Below are positions 46,171-58,339 of a stretch of DNA of 64,000 bases, piece after piece. A model generated the notes under the pieces. The model was not told the DNA's origin. It was given only the letters and a program-made list of their open reading frames with translations, and searched no databases. Position 1 is the stretch's first letter. Each line of letters opens with the position of its first letter. The translations under genes were made by a program, and so were the position numbers. The stretch is from Typhlomys cinereus (Eukaryota; Chordata; Mammalia; Rodentia; Platacanthomyidae). The DNA lies in the NCBI GenBank assembly GCA_023101885.1, contig JALPQD010000233.1, positions 992,001-1,056,000 of the forward strand. Direction: 5' to 3'.

Positions 46171-48059
46171 TGACCTTTTATTTTAAATAAGGAAGACTTT
46201 AAAAATATAATTCTACAAAAGAGAATCATAGAATATTTGCGTGTGACTTAATTGATGAGCAAACAATGGAAGAACAGTTCTGTGAATCCTGTTAGTTTCT
46301 GATTTGCAAAACAAGCAAATCAATAATTGCCTGGAATCTGATTTTTATATGAGTTTCTTTTCTTCTTCTTTTTACTATTCTTGAAGTGTCCATTAAGAAA
46401 CCATTCAGATTTTATGTTGGGTTGACCCTAGATGCTATTAACACTGGGACTATGTGCTGGTTATTAACTAGGCTGAAGAGTTCGGTATCCTCATTCTAAT
46501 TTGAAGATGTTTTTAAATATACTCAAAAGAGGAATTAGGAAAAACACTCGATATGGTGTTCATTTTCTCTCTTGTAAAGCAATGTAAATACAGATGTTGA
46601 TTGACTTTTGAAGTATAATTATTCAGCAGTTATTTGAAATGAATTTCTTTGAGGTAGGGAGAAACCAAAGCTAAAAGTAATTCACTCTGCTGTGATAAAT
46701 GTCATAATCCCTAAGGTTAAACTCCTAAGGTTTTTAACTCTTAAGGGTAAAAACTGACTGTTACAAGCCACATATTTTTTTGAGGAGTTATGAGGTTGAT
46801 GGAAGAAGGAAGAATATAAATGCTGTGAAATTTTATGCATAAAAACAGCCAATGAAACAGTCAGAAGTGAAATACTCCTAAATGTGGGAATTCATAAGTG
46901 GGGATTGTGAGGGGGATGATTTTTTTAAGCATCATCAGTGTCAAAAATTAAAGGAGAGAGTATATCAGTTAGAGGACAACAGGCACATTGGAGTGGTGGG
47001 AATTGTCATGCTGGTTTTGGGGAATTAGAATCAGGTGAGGTGAGTGAACACAGAACCATGGAGAACCCAGAAAAGGAGACATGAAATACCAATGGCTGAA
47101 ACTAATAACCCTAAGAAGAGAATGATTATCCACATTTACTTTAGGGTTATTTGAGAAATGGGCCTTCAGCATATCAAATGAAGAGGTTGCTGATAGGATG
47201 AATGTCTACAAAGGAACCTACGGGCTTCTGGTGACCTAACTTTGGACTTACATCTTTCTCTGCTGCTCTTTGAATGTGAACTCAGTCAGCTGCTATTGTG
47301 CACCTTGTTTATTTAAGTGGTAAAGTTGGCGGGAAAACACAGAACTAGAGGTTATGTTGAGATGAGATGAGATGTTTGATTCTGTCAAGCAAATAGATTT
47401 TCTTTCTTCACGACTTATCTGCCCTGGGTTCTAAAACTCCATTGATTGGTTTGTTCATCTCCATGCCCTACTTTCCTGCTCATACTTAAAAATGTCTTCC
47501 CTAATCATTTGCTTTAATACTTAGAATGAAATGCTCTTGGGTTTTTATGGCTCCATTTCTGTCTCTCATCTGGTGACACTCCTTGTCCTTCGCCATAGGT
47601 TTCCTACTCTGCATTGGATCAACTCCACCTGATGTCACTTCAGGAGGAGGCTGACTCCCTTATCCTTTTCCTCCCCTGCCCCTGTCTGCCTGCTGCCCTT
47701 CTGACATTTTCTTCAGAGAAAATCACCAACATTTGTTTAGTTCCTTGACAAATCTAGTTTAGTTTCCAACCTGCAAATGTAAATATGTGATGCCAAGCTC
47801 TGTAGAGTTTGTCCCAGGATTGTCTTCTGGGTCTCTCTCTTCTCGTTCACCGACATCTCCATTTCTTGGCTCAAACCTGCATAGGCATGACAGCCTCCCA
47901 TACTAATCTTTAGTCCATGATCTTCATCATTAACAAAGCTGACTTTTCTCTTCTCAATGTGCCTGTGGTAGTTACTGAGGAATCCAAAAGTTCCCTTGAT
48001 TCCTCCATGGCCCATAAATCAGAGTCCATGATTAGATCCCTTAAGGATTTGCCTATAGT

Positions 48060-48520
48060 TCAGTCTACCCATAGTCCTCCCTCAGCTTTTTCCTAACTGC
48101 ATTCCAGTTGACATACTTAACTGTTTTTAATGCAGGATATTCTTCCACAAACCTTTTTATCTCTTTGTTTCTTTGGTGTCTTCGGTGTCTGGATGTCTGT
48201 GTTCTGTCTCCTTTAACAGCCACCTACTTACCCCTCAAACCTGAGCCTCAGATGTCATTTTCCTGCTAAAGACTTTCCTGACTTACACATCCTCTGCCTC
48301 ATCCTAAAGCAGTTTATTTCATTCTGTTTGTTTTGCTAAAGGTTGTTAGAGTAAGAAATTACATGTCTATTCTCCTTTCTGAGACTGTCAATTTCTGAAA
48401 GGCTAAGAGTCGCACTGTATTTATCTTTGTAATTCAGCACTTCCTACAGTATATGAGGTATTCAGTAAGTGTTTGCTGATTGATATTAAATTTCTAAGAA
48501 ATATGTGTTGAATGAAGTCA
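48060..48520 (+). mobile_element. L2 LINE 3' end, sense, ancient
   Basis: CTAAAGACTTTCCTGACTTACAC..., GAGACTGTCAATTTCTGAAAGGC, TTATCTTTGTAATTCAGCAC, GAGGTATTCAGTAAGTGTTTGCTG keep the order of the L2 terminal region (GACTGTGAGCTCCTTGAGGGC... AGGCACTCAATAAATG). It may extend left to about 47,440. Shared by placental mammals, so its position could be checked in human. Confidence 0.6.
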
Positions 48521-50950
48521 TGGATGAGAGAGCAGGTAAGATGCTATTTGAGGCCACTATAGAGGACAGTAATAAAAGAGAAACTAAATTAATGAAAGAT
48601 TTAGAGATTGTCATCACCTCTGCAAGAGATACTGTGTTGTGAGAATTCAAAACATTTGGGAAGAAGACTTACCTGCTTCAGATAATTCAGAAGCATTTTC
48701 TACTTTTTAAAATATTCATGAGATGCTAAATTTTGTCTTGTACTACACAGTTAATAATGACATTTATGTCTGAAATTTAAAAGGTTGAATCAATTAATGG
48801 AGTGTCCCTCATTATTTTTAGCATAAAATCCTCTGCAACAGTGTAGATTGACTAAATACAGAATAGTTTAGTATTTTACAAAGAATACCTTTGTATAAAA
48901 TGAACTTTACCATATGTGACCTGAGTAAGTTACAAAAGTCCATTGTCAGCTGAACCTGCAATCACCAATTCTACTCTTTCCAGAACCTTGACAGAACACT
49001 GAGGGCTCTGGTTGGTTGCTGGCTATGTGTGTTCTTTCTCACATGTGAGTGAGGGAGAATGTTGGCTGCACTATGCTTATTTAGATCTAAAGGAAGATCC
49101 ATCTGAATACCTCCCCTTTGGTTAGTCAAGCAGAGATTCAGTCGTACTTTCAATGTGTGGTATCTGTTGAGACCAACACCAGCTTCTTTCTCTTTTGCCA
49201 AATATTCTGTCTATGGCCAGGCTTAAGATTTGAAATCAGATTAGTAACGCTTTTTCCTTTAGCACTTTAATATAACTTATGATTCTAGAAACTGGACTGG
49301 AGATAGTTAATTTGACAGACAGATTCCAGTCTGGGATGTAAAACAGTGGGTACCACCATTTTCTCTTATACATTCAAAAATTAATGTATATTTGAAGTAA
49401 ATGCGGAATGACTGATGATGGATTTCATGGTCACTTACCCACAGTCCTATGTTGACACACTACTTCATCGAAGAGTGTGGGATTTCACAGAAGTTGGTTG
49501 ATTGAATGTATTGATTCCTGAAGCCAACATTTCTGTGTACACTGCTCAATTTCTGGTAATTTTAAAAAGTTAAAATTGTATTGAAAGTATCTACATGCAC
49601 TTAGAGATGCATGAAATTTCTGTGGGTTCATTATTTACAGTTTCATTATCCTAATCTTAAATAGTGTATTTGGTTCTCCAGAAGTATTTTGACTTTATTT
49701 TTATAGTGGTACTTAGAAACTTTAAAGTTTCAAGTATCTTTAGTTAGAAAGTTGTAAGGTTTTATGAAACTTTTACAGTTTGTATCACTTTATAATTAAA
49801 AAATAAAAGAATGAAAATAAGAATATATTTTTCTTATAGTTCAAGAATATTGTATCTTTATTGTTCAAGTATATTTGTTTCAGGAATAAAAATATCAAAT
49901 AAGTTATTTAATTGTGAGGTTACTATAATAGTATAAAAGTAACACTTGTCATAGTTTCCTGAATATTTCTTGCATTCATAATTTTAACAAACTACCAAAT
50001 TTTTGTCATTGTTTAAATAGTTTATTTGCATTAGTAAGCTTGGTTTCAGAAACATATTAGATTCAATAGATAGTGATTGTGTAGATATTGAACTTATTCT
50101 GGAAAATACATAAATGTTAAAAATTCAGCAACTTAAAAATAAAGCTGAGTGATGTAATAGGGAATGTTACATGTGAAATGAATCTGTTGTCAGTGTTACC
50201 TGAGATGGCTCTTTTGAAGTGTGGTCTCAGGCAGAGAGGTTACAAGTGTGATGCTTCAATGAAACAGAGGTACAGAGACCATCATTAAGAAGAAGTAATA
50301 CCACACAAGAATGTCTCATTCAGATTGAGTTTGGAGTGTTTCGAAGCAGGCCAAGGTGACTGCTTTACCCCTTAGTAAAGAGAGAAGTTAAAATACCTTG
50401 TCATGTAAACATGGGCTAAAATCCACCTGTTCTTTAAGTGAAGAGAAATTTTGGATTTATTTTGAGTGAAATGGAAAACGGTGGGGCAGCTTTTTGTAAT
50501 TTACTAATGTGGTTTATGCCCTCCGCCGCGAGGTTGCTCTGACTAGTGGAGGATCATCTGAGGGAAGGGCACAGTTGAAAGCAGAAGGCTGTGATAGGAA
50601 GTCTTCACTATAGTCTGGGTGACTGATGTTTTAGCCAGCACAGGATAAAGATGACATAGCATGGGTAGCTTTAGTGTATGCTTTCAAGATACCATTGACC
50701 AACTTTAGTATAATGATGGAGAAATGTGAGACCTTCAGGTTTCACAGCCTGTTGAAGTACATGCTGGGGCCAGGGGAGCAAAAAGAGAAGGTACATATGA
50801 ACTCAAGAGCTTGCATTTCTGCAGACTTGAGCGTGGTGATCTGTGTCTTCTCAGTTACATGTACTGTTCAGAGATAAGGTGGGATTTGTGAAAAAATATA
50901 GGAATGTTGCAGAAATTGTTTGGATTGTCCAAACCCAACTGATCGAATGG

Positions 50951-51224
50951 CTTTTTTTTTAGTGTGCAGGTATGGATGTGTATGTGTGTGGGTATATGTA
51001 AAAGAGGGTACTCTGTGTGTGTCCGTGGAAGCCCAAGTGTGACTTTGGGAATCATCCTGGATTGCTTTACCATTTCGTTGCTTTGCTCTGGTTTTTCCAG
51101 ACTCCACCTTTCAGAACCTTAAGTGCAGACCATCACCATTTCCATGTATGTTTTTACATGAGATCCCAGATTCTTTTGCTTGCGAGGCAAAGGCAAAGGT
51201 CCCTGAGCTGTCTCTCAAGTCCCA
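50951..51224 (-). mobile_element. Family B SINE, antisense
   Basis: T-run, TG-rich tail, GAGGGTACTCTGTGTGTG, GGGAATCATCCTGGATTGC, TTTTCCAGACTCCACC and an end CTGTCTCTCAAGTCCC. The body matches the family B layout. Confidence 0.78.
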
Positions 51225-52470
51225 TGGAACAACTTTAGTCAAGGAAATGATTGTTATGGCAACTAGGAGGAGGAATGCCTTGATGGAACCCTAGGGCCAG
51301 GGCACTCTATATGGGGTGCTGATCAGAGAGGAAAGGCAAGGCGGGCACAGATGAAGACAAATATTCAGCAAGGTTGGAGAGAAGGCACACACACATAATG
51401 ACAAAGAAGTCAACATTTTTTTAAAGTTTTTGAAAAGTTCACAAGATGAAGAAACCAAATAAGCAATTGGCTTTTTTTCAATCTGGGGAGGCTGACTGGC
51501 AACCTTCATGGGAAGAATTTCAGTAATAAGGTAGACTCTGAAGTTGTACAGGAGAGGAGAGAATGGGCAGAGAAATCATTAAGCATCTCGAGCTGCTACT
51601 GGGAAGATGAGAGAAATGGGAGGCAATTTCTGCTGTTTTTGAGAGAGCTGTTTGTAAGAATATAAGCTAATGGGAACTGCTAAATTGAGAAACATTTGGC
51701 ATCAGAGTGAGAAAATACAGCTGCAAATTCAGTTCACTTTATTCCAGCTGCAAACTTGGTACTACACATGCAGAAACAAATGGTGTGTTGTGTTTGATAA
51801 AGTAGAGAAGGGAATATCTGTGTGAATGCTTCTGGTTTTCCAAGTAAACCAAGCCCATCAGCTGGAAATGAGTAGGCAGGAAAGTGTGTCTAGGGAGAGC
51901 TTATCTTGCACTAGTCACTTTGATGCTGTGTCAAGGTCTTTTTGGAAGCAGATACAAGGTGTTTTTCAGTATTTAAGCTCACTTGCTTCATACAGCTTTA
52001 AGTTCAGATGTCTAATGGATACAGAATTTTACTGGGTTTGTCAAGGAAATGCCAAAAAGTCAGAGTTTTGGTGCCTAGTCTAGTTTTCCATCAGCTACAG
52101 GATTCCATCAAACACTGCACATGAGGTCACCTGCTTTTCCATGGACATTTGACTGGGCAACTCCCAGAGATTCAAAAAAAAATGCTTCCTGTGGATTAGC
52201 TTTTAAAAATACTTAGATTTTTAGAATACGGACCAGCATACAGCACAAGTAATGTATTTGAGGTTTACATTTTAGTTGGAGTGTTAAATATAAATATATG
52301 TATAGAAACCCTAAAAATGAAAGCATGCAACTGTTGAGTCAAATATGTAATTCAGTTTAATGGATCGGTGAACTGGACAAAAATAAGAACCTAATCTTGT
52401 GGTCTAGGGACTTTTACATTATTATTTAACCCTTCTAACCCAGTCAACAGAATTATTCAGGTGTCATTAA

Positions 52471-52596
52471 TTAAAATTGAAGATGCGACTCACTTGATAG
52501 AGTGCTTGCCTATCATGGATGAAGCCTGGGTTCAGTCTCCAGCACAGTATGACTGACATGGTAGCACCTGTTTGTAATTCCAGCACTCGGGGTTTA
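52471..52596 (+). mobile_element. ID/B4-like SINE, sense, split
   Basis: GACTCACTTGATAGAGTGCTTGCC, GATGAAGCCTGGGTTCAGTCTCCAGCAC (ID tRNA-Ala-like part) and ACATGGTAGCACCTGTTTGTAATTCCAGCACTCGG (B1-like part) give the B4 (ID-B1) order. The rest of the B1-like half is absent to the right of the SINE inserted at 52,612. Confidence 0.75.
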
Positions 52597-52611
52597 TTAA
52601 TAATAGTTTTT

Positions 52612-52642
52612 TTATTCAATTGTGGGTGTGTATGCGTTTGTG

Positions 52643-52698
<56 letters not shown>

Positions 52699-52906
52699 AC
52701 CAAAGGCGAATCTGGGAACCACCATGGATGCCTCCACCTCCTCCTTGTTTACTCTGCCCCAGGATTTACAGGCTCTGCCTTACCAGGACTAGAAGTGCAG
52801 GCCGCCCCAGCTTCCGCCTGGCATCTATACGCGGGGTCTAGGATCCGAACTCGCGACCTTCCACCTGCAAGGCAGAGGCTTAACCCTGAGCCACCTCTCC
52901 AGCCCC
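52612..52906 (-). mobile_element. Family A SINE in CRISPLD1 intron 2, antisense
   Basis: Tail TTTATTCAATTG, (TG)n at about 52,651-52,697, GGCGAATCTGGG (GAATTCG mutated), reversed body and B-box (GGATCCGAACTC), ending CACCTCTCCAGCCC. The TSD TTAATAATAGTTTTT is exact at 52,597 and 52,907. The only family A copy inside the gene in this window. Confidence 0.95.
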
Positions 52907-53322
52907 TTAATAATAGTTTTTTAATGACTAGAAGGATACCAGTTTTACTGGGGAGCAGAGCTTATTGGTGAAGATCCAATAGAATGTGAATGTAATACTA
53001 TAGAAGAAATGAAAATGTAACAGAGCAGTTTCATTGAGTGTATCTAAACATGCATTTGAATGTTCCTTGTAGCAGTCTTTGGTTTAAGCAGAAGCTGTGA
53101 AGTTAAATTTGAACTTTCAGGTTCTGTATTTCCATTAACTTTCTTTGAGGGCAGTTTGAATTTTCAGTCCTTTTTTGTTCTAAATTAGGCATTCCTAAGT
53201 AATAAAAGCAATCTTTTTTTAATCATCAAAACTTAGTTATGATAGATTTTTTTTTAATGGCTTGAATGTGAAATACAACCAACAGGCTTTTTGGGCTGGT
53301 TTTGGAAGTTAGGAAACCTTTG

Positions 53323-53449
53323 ACTATAGAATAATTCATTGTGAGAATTTATTTTCGCTATCGTTTTCTTCCAGGTTTGATATTTTAGATTACTCCTTCA
53401 TCTATTTAGAGTAAATTAAAGTCAAATAAAAATTAAATTAAATGGCAGA
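53323..53449 (+). repeat. 127-bp direct duplication, copy 1
   Basis: ACTATAGAATAATTCATTG...to ...ATTAAATTAAATGGCAGAA. It matches 53,731-53,857 with about three differences (C/T, C/A and one inserted G), roughly 97% identity by eye. It does not resemble a named repeat. Confidence 0.95.
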
Positions 53450-53539
53450 AGTAGGTCACTGGAAGTTGGGTTTGAAGGGTTCACCTTCCTTTGATTCACC
53501 CTAGTTGCCTGCATCCTGGCCAGTGTGGTGTAAGATGCT

Positions 53540-53700
53540 TTGTCGTCCTGTTCCACAGAACAAGCTGTTCCACCATGCCTTCCCTGCCATATGAACTGTA
53601 ATTCTCTGAAGCCTGAGCCAAAGTAAAATTTTCCTTCCTTAAGTTGTTTCCGACAAGTACTTTGCTCTCAGTGATAGGCAAAGTAACTCATATAACACAT
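53540..53700 (+). mobile_element. MaLR LTR 3' fragment, sense
   Basis: TTCCACCATGCCTTCCCTGCC, ATGAACTGTAATTCTCTGAAGC, CCTTCCTTAAGTTGTTTCC and AAAGTAACTCATAT are the 3' landmarks of a MaLR LTR. It sits between the two 127-bp copies. Confidence 0.68.
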
Positions 53701-53730
53701 CTATATAAAAATCTTAATACATAGGTAGAC

Positions 53731-53857
53731 ACTATAGAATAATTCATTGTGAGAATTTATTTTTGCTATCGTTTTCTTCCAGGTTTGATATTTTAGATTA
53801 CTCCTTCATCTATTTAGAGTAAATTAAAGTAAAATAAAAATTAAATTAAATGCAGAA
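53731..53857 (+). repeat. 127-bp direct duplication, copy 2
   Basis: Second copy, offset 408 bp from the first, ending ...ATTAAATTAAATGCAGAAATT. Confidence 0.95.
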
Positions 53858-53929
53858 ATTCATTGTTATACGTTTATCCAATATCTGTTGGTCAAGATGT
53901 AAAGTACTGATAAATCAGATTGTGCATAT

Positions 53930-54305
53930 ATAGATACTTGTATGGTGTGTGTATATGGTTGTATCTGGATGTGAACTTGTGTGTGTATGTGTATGTGTAT
54001 GTGTGTGTGTGTGTGTGCCCACACACATGCATGCATGTGGAGAGCATAGGCTGATGTTGGCTATCTTCTTCTATTATTCTTTATTATGTTTTTGACACGA
54101 CGACTTTCAGTGAACTGAACCTGTAGTTGAGTGATCCAGCTACACTGACTGGTTAATGAGCTCCAGGAATTCACCTGCTCTGCTGAGCAAGGACTGGGAC
54201 TACAGGTGTGCAGGCATTGCCATGCCTCACTTTCTAATGTGGATTCTGGGAATACACACTCAGGGCTTCATGCTTGTGTAACAAATACTTGACCGAACTG
54301 ACTTT
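53930..54305 (-). mobile_element. Family C SINE, antisense
   Basis: TG-rich block (53,980-54,017), TTGACACGACGACTTTCAGTG, CCAGGAATTCACCTGC, GGACTGGGACTACAGGTGTGC, and GGATTCTGGGAATACACACTCAGGGC, ending CTTGACCGAACTGAC. Matches the family C layout. Confidence 0.6.
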
Positions 54306-54356
54306 TGAAAGTTGTATTTTGACTTCCATCCATATGTATACATGTTCTCTCTCTTG

Positions 54357-54388
54357 CTATCTCTCTCTCTCTCTCTTTCTCTCTTTCT
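54357..54388. repeat. (CT)n microsatellite
   Basis: CT-rich array with T interruptions. Confidence 0.85.
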
Positions 54389-56634
54389 TGTGTGCCTGTG
54401 TGAGCATACACTCTACAGCCTCTTTTTTTACTTCTCTTGTCCTTCCTTTCTTTCAAAAATAAAAACAGCAAAGACATTGTGGCCTTCAGTTTATCAAAAA
54501 CTGTACAAAAAGATAATGATGCTTGCAAAAGAGAATTCAAGTCCAAGCATGCGGGGCTTTATTCTTATGAAACAGGGTGCAGTAAGGGTACTTCCACCTG
54601 CCTTAAACCACCTATATGTGTTTGACATAGGGGACTTTGGCTTTTCTGTTTCTGACCCAAGTCAATGCCCACTCTCAGGCTAATGGTAAGGTGAGAATCA
54701 GTGGGAACCTACTGGTGATCTGCTCTATTCTAAACCAAGTTTTCCATTAGGAGCCACAGAAAACGAAACACGCTTTTGTCTTAACATTCTATTTGGGCAG
54801 TGAGCTTCAAGAGATAGTTATAGAGATAGTGAGAGGAGAGGAAATAGTGATCAGTAAGAATGCGTTTCAAAAGATTAAGACAGTGGTAGCATAAAGGAAA
54901 TGTTGCAGTAACTTGCAGAAGGGTCAACAGTGCTTTGAAGAAAGGATGAACCTGGAATAACTAAGGAGAAGAGCAAAAGAAGAGCCTTTCTGGAGAAAGT
55001 TTGTAATGATTTCAACAGCCAGCAAAGATGAATGAGGGTGGGATGAATGCTGTGTGCAGCCGATGGTCCTGGTGCCAGGTGTTGGACATGGTCAGGTCAT
55101 AACTCTAGTTTCTCTGCCCAACAACTTGAGTGATAGTTGGCATTTCAACAGGATTCCCTAATGATTTATAAGCACTTCAAAGTTTGTTAGTGTAAGGTCT
55201 AGAGGGCCCACGTTGAGAAGGATAGGAAGATAAGAACTTTTTGCAGTGCAATGAAATTGATCAGTTTTGTAGAATGTAAGGATAGCCTCAGATAATGGCT
55301 GTTCTACTCTGAGGATAGTTGGCCCTGTGTTATGTTCTCTTGTGATGCTGAATGTAGTCTTCAAGTAATATTTAAATGACTAATTTGAGATCATCTTGTG
55401 AGTCATTTATGTATTAAATTACAATTTCAGAAATTAATTTTAGTAAAATATAGAGGTGTTACTTTAAGTGCTTAGATTGTGACTTTTTCTAAGATCGAAA
55501 GCGTTGCATTGGAAAGTCTCCTTCAGGAGAATTGCTACCTCAGCAGGCCTCGAGTTTTTGATTTCCAGGAAACCCTAATAAAAGCATAGTCTAGAGGTGC
55601 TGAGCTGTCTCCTTAGCTATAGCAATGTTCATGGAGACTTAAGAATGTCCTTTGAAATCTGAGACTTGTGCCTTTCTCCTCTAATTACAAAGATCAGAAC
55701 AGGTGAAGCAGACTAGTTAAATACCTAAAGTCACCAAGTCATCTCCACATTGGAAGGAATGCATTACAATTCATGTGTGTGTGTGTGAGTGTGAGAATGG
55801 TAGGTGATTTAATCACTAAACGTTTCAGCACAGAATTGCTTATTTATTAATTTCATTCATGTCTGTATTGGATCAAAGAAAGTGGTCCTTAAAGATTTGA
55901 TGCTGAAGAACTACATTTGGAATTTAAACTGCTATCTTTTGAAGGATCTGGAGCTGTTTTCTTAGACTCCCCAACAATTACAGGAATATTGTGGAAGTCC
56001 AGTTCATGTAGGCCAAAGAGAAGATCACGTAGACGATTCTATCAGATTCGAGTAGGAAAACAGAAATAATTTAATAAGGGATTTTGACTTTGAATAAAGT
56101 TGTGAAATTTATGAAACTCTCTTTCCAGATGGGTCGCATAGCAAGAATAAGCTTTGAAGGTATTGCTTAGAGAAAGATAACTCAGCATGTCTTGAGTTTC
56201 TTTCACACTGCTACCTTCATGAGCTAGCTGCAAAGTTATGTGCAGGTGCAGAAAAATCGTATGTGGAAACAAGGCCTCATTTCATATATAGACTTTAAAC
56301 AGAAGTACAATTTTGACTTTTAATACTTTATCACTCAATTAAGTGAGGAATTTTACTGCATTCTGCTGTGTATTTATATGTTTTCAAAGCCATTGAAACC
56401 AATGACTTGGAAACAGCTGAGCTTTGCGCTAATCATCTGATGGATCATTGGACAATGGCACCTTTGTGGTTCTGTGATTATGGTTTCACAAAGAAGCCTT
56501 TGCTGCCTAGTTCCCAGAGGCCCAAAATGCTCACTAGCAATATTATTTTCTTATGAGGTTCATGAACAGCAGAGAGGATGCTCTAAGTGAATGTGCGTAG
56601 CAGCTCACTGATCTTTTAAGTGTTTGTCAGATCC

Positions 56635-57155
56635 AGTCCTTATTTATCTCTTCATTTCCCTCTTAAGCAACCCCTCCCCCCCAATTACTCCTCTTTCATC
56701 TTACTCCCTGTGGTCTTCTGCATCGCCTCCTTTAAGGTCTTCACCTTACTTCTCCCTCTTACCCCCACTTAATGGTCAATTTCAAGTTTTCCAGCTGAAA
56801 TTCTGAATTACATATATGAATTAGAAGATTCAATGCTATTGCCTTTATATAAGAGAGAACATGTGGCATTTGTCTTTGTGTGTCTGAGAGTCCTTGCACA
56901 ATATATTTTCCATTGCCATCTATTTACCAGCAAATTTTATTATTTTATTTTTCTTGATGTCTGAATGATATCCCAGTATACATGTACCACGTTTTTCATT
57001 GCCCATTCCTCCATTGATGGACATGTAGACTGATTTCCACTTCCTTGCTATTGTGAATAGACCTGCAATGAATGTGTATGTGCAAGTGGCTATGTAATAA
57101 GATGTAGAGTCCTTTGGGAATATTCCCAAAGTGGTAAAGCTGTGTCATATGGTAA
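56635..57155 (-). mobile_element. L1 LINE, antisense: ORF2 end and 3' UTR
   Basis: CCATTGCCATCTATTTACCAG, GATGTCTGAATGATATCCCAG, CATTGCCCATTCCTCCATTGATGGACATG and TTGCTATTGTGAATAGACCTGC are the reverse of the L1 ORF2 end (...CACAATAGCAAGG...). The left half, 56,640-56,800, is the C-rich start of the 3' UTR. Related to 4231-4770 but a separate insertion. Confidence 0.75.
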
Positions 57156-57156
57156 T

Positions 57157-57228
57157 TAGGGACCTCAAACTTATGCTTCTCCCTCCTCAGTTTCTCAAGT
57201 TCTGGGATCACAGGCGTATGTCTCCAGT
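57157..57228 (-). mobile_element. B1-like fragment, antisense
   Basis: CTCCTCAGTTTCTCAAGTTCTGGGATCACAGGCGTATG corresponds to the reversed start of a B1 body. Only about 70 bases remain. Confidence 0.5.
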
Positions 57229-57504
57229 GTAGCAACAGTCCCAACTTGCAACAAAAAAATGAGAGGATGGGATTTTGTCCAAAATCATGCCCTCAGTGAC
57301 CTAAGGTCATCTCTTAAGATTTAATAACACTTTACAGCCATTCCATCCTGGGAGTAACAAGCCTTTACTCTTTGGGGGACACTATCCACTCCTTATATTC
57401 AGAAAATGAACTGCCATCCCCAAAGTCTCAGTTACTACAGAGTGTTTATTGCAGACAGATTCATAGTAACTACTTAGTTCTATTCTTAAACTCTTTTGTG
57501 TGTG

Positions 57505-57506
<2 letters not shown>

Positions 57507-57548
<42 letters not shown>

Positions 57549-57855
57549 ACTCCTGTGCATGCACATATGTGTGTATTCTGTGTCTTACGAGTGTGTGTTT
57601 ATATGTGTTACTGCATAAATGTTAGTGTTTATATATGCCCAGCCATAATAGGATGTTGGGTGTCTTACATTACAGGCAAGTTTTCTCACTGAACTGGAAG
57701 TTTGCCATTTTGGCTTGGCTGACCAGCCAGTAAGATCTTGGAATCCACCTATTGGGTTTATAAGGCACATATATTCATACCTGACCTTTTATGTAGCTGG
57801 TGGGAATTCGATCTCAGGTCCTCATGCTTGCAAAGCCAGCACTTTTAACCACTAT
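57507..57855 (-). mobile_element. (TG)n array and family C SINE, antisense
   Basis: TG array 57,507-57,547, then CTCACTGAACTGGAAGTTTGCC, TTGGCTTGGCTGACCAGCCAG, GATCTTGGAATCCACC, GGGAATTCGATCTCAGGTCCTC and CAGCACTTTTAACCAC, ending ATATAGCTCCAGC. The best-preserved family C copy. Confidence 0.65.
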
Positions 57856-58315
57856 ATAGCTCCAGCTATGTATAATGTGAATTCAGGCAAAGCAAGCAGT
57901 TCTCACAACATGAATTTTCCAGCTATACGAATTTGAGGGCTATACATTTACTTTTGTCAGAAAGACCGATTTGGGAATACTTAACCTAAAATTTAAGGAA
58001 AAATGTTAGTATCAGAGAAAGGAAAAGTTGTATCACTAATGGCTATTTTTCCTTAATGTACAGTAGTATAATTTACAGATGAGCCACTAATAGTATTTGT
58101 CTAAAAAATGAATTTTGTCATGACTTAAAACTGTCACTGATGGCTCATTATATGAGCAGAGTAGCATTGGAGAATGTAAATAATGGACTACATCATTCAT
58201 AAAGGATGGATGGTAGCCATTTTTATATGTCTATAATTTCCAGTTTCTACAAATACAGTATTTCAGTATGAAAATAATTATGCATTTCAAAGATAACTTT
58301 TGAAAGTTTTATTAT

Positions 58316-58339
58316 ACACACACACACACACACACACAT
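58316..58339. repeat. (CA)n microsatellite
   Basis: About 12 CA units. Confidence 0.9.
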
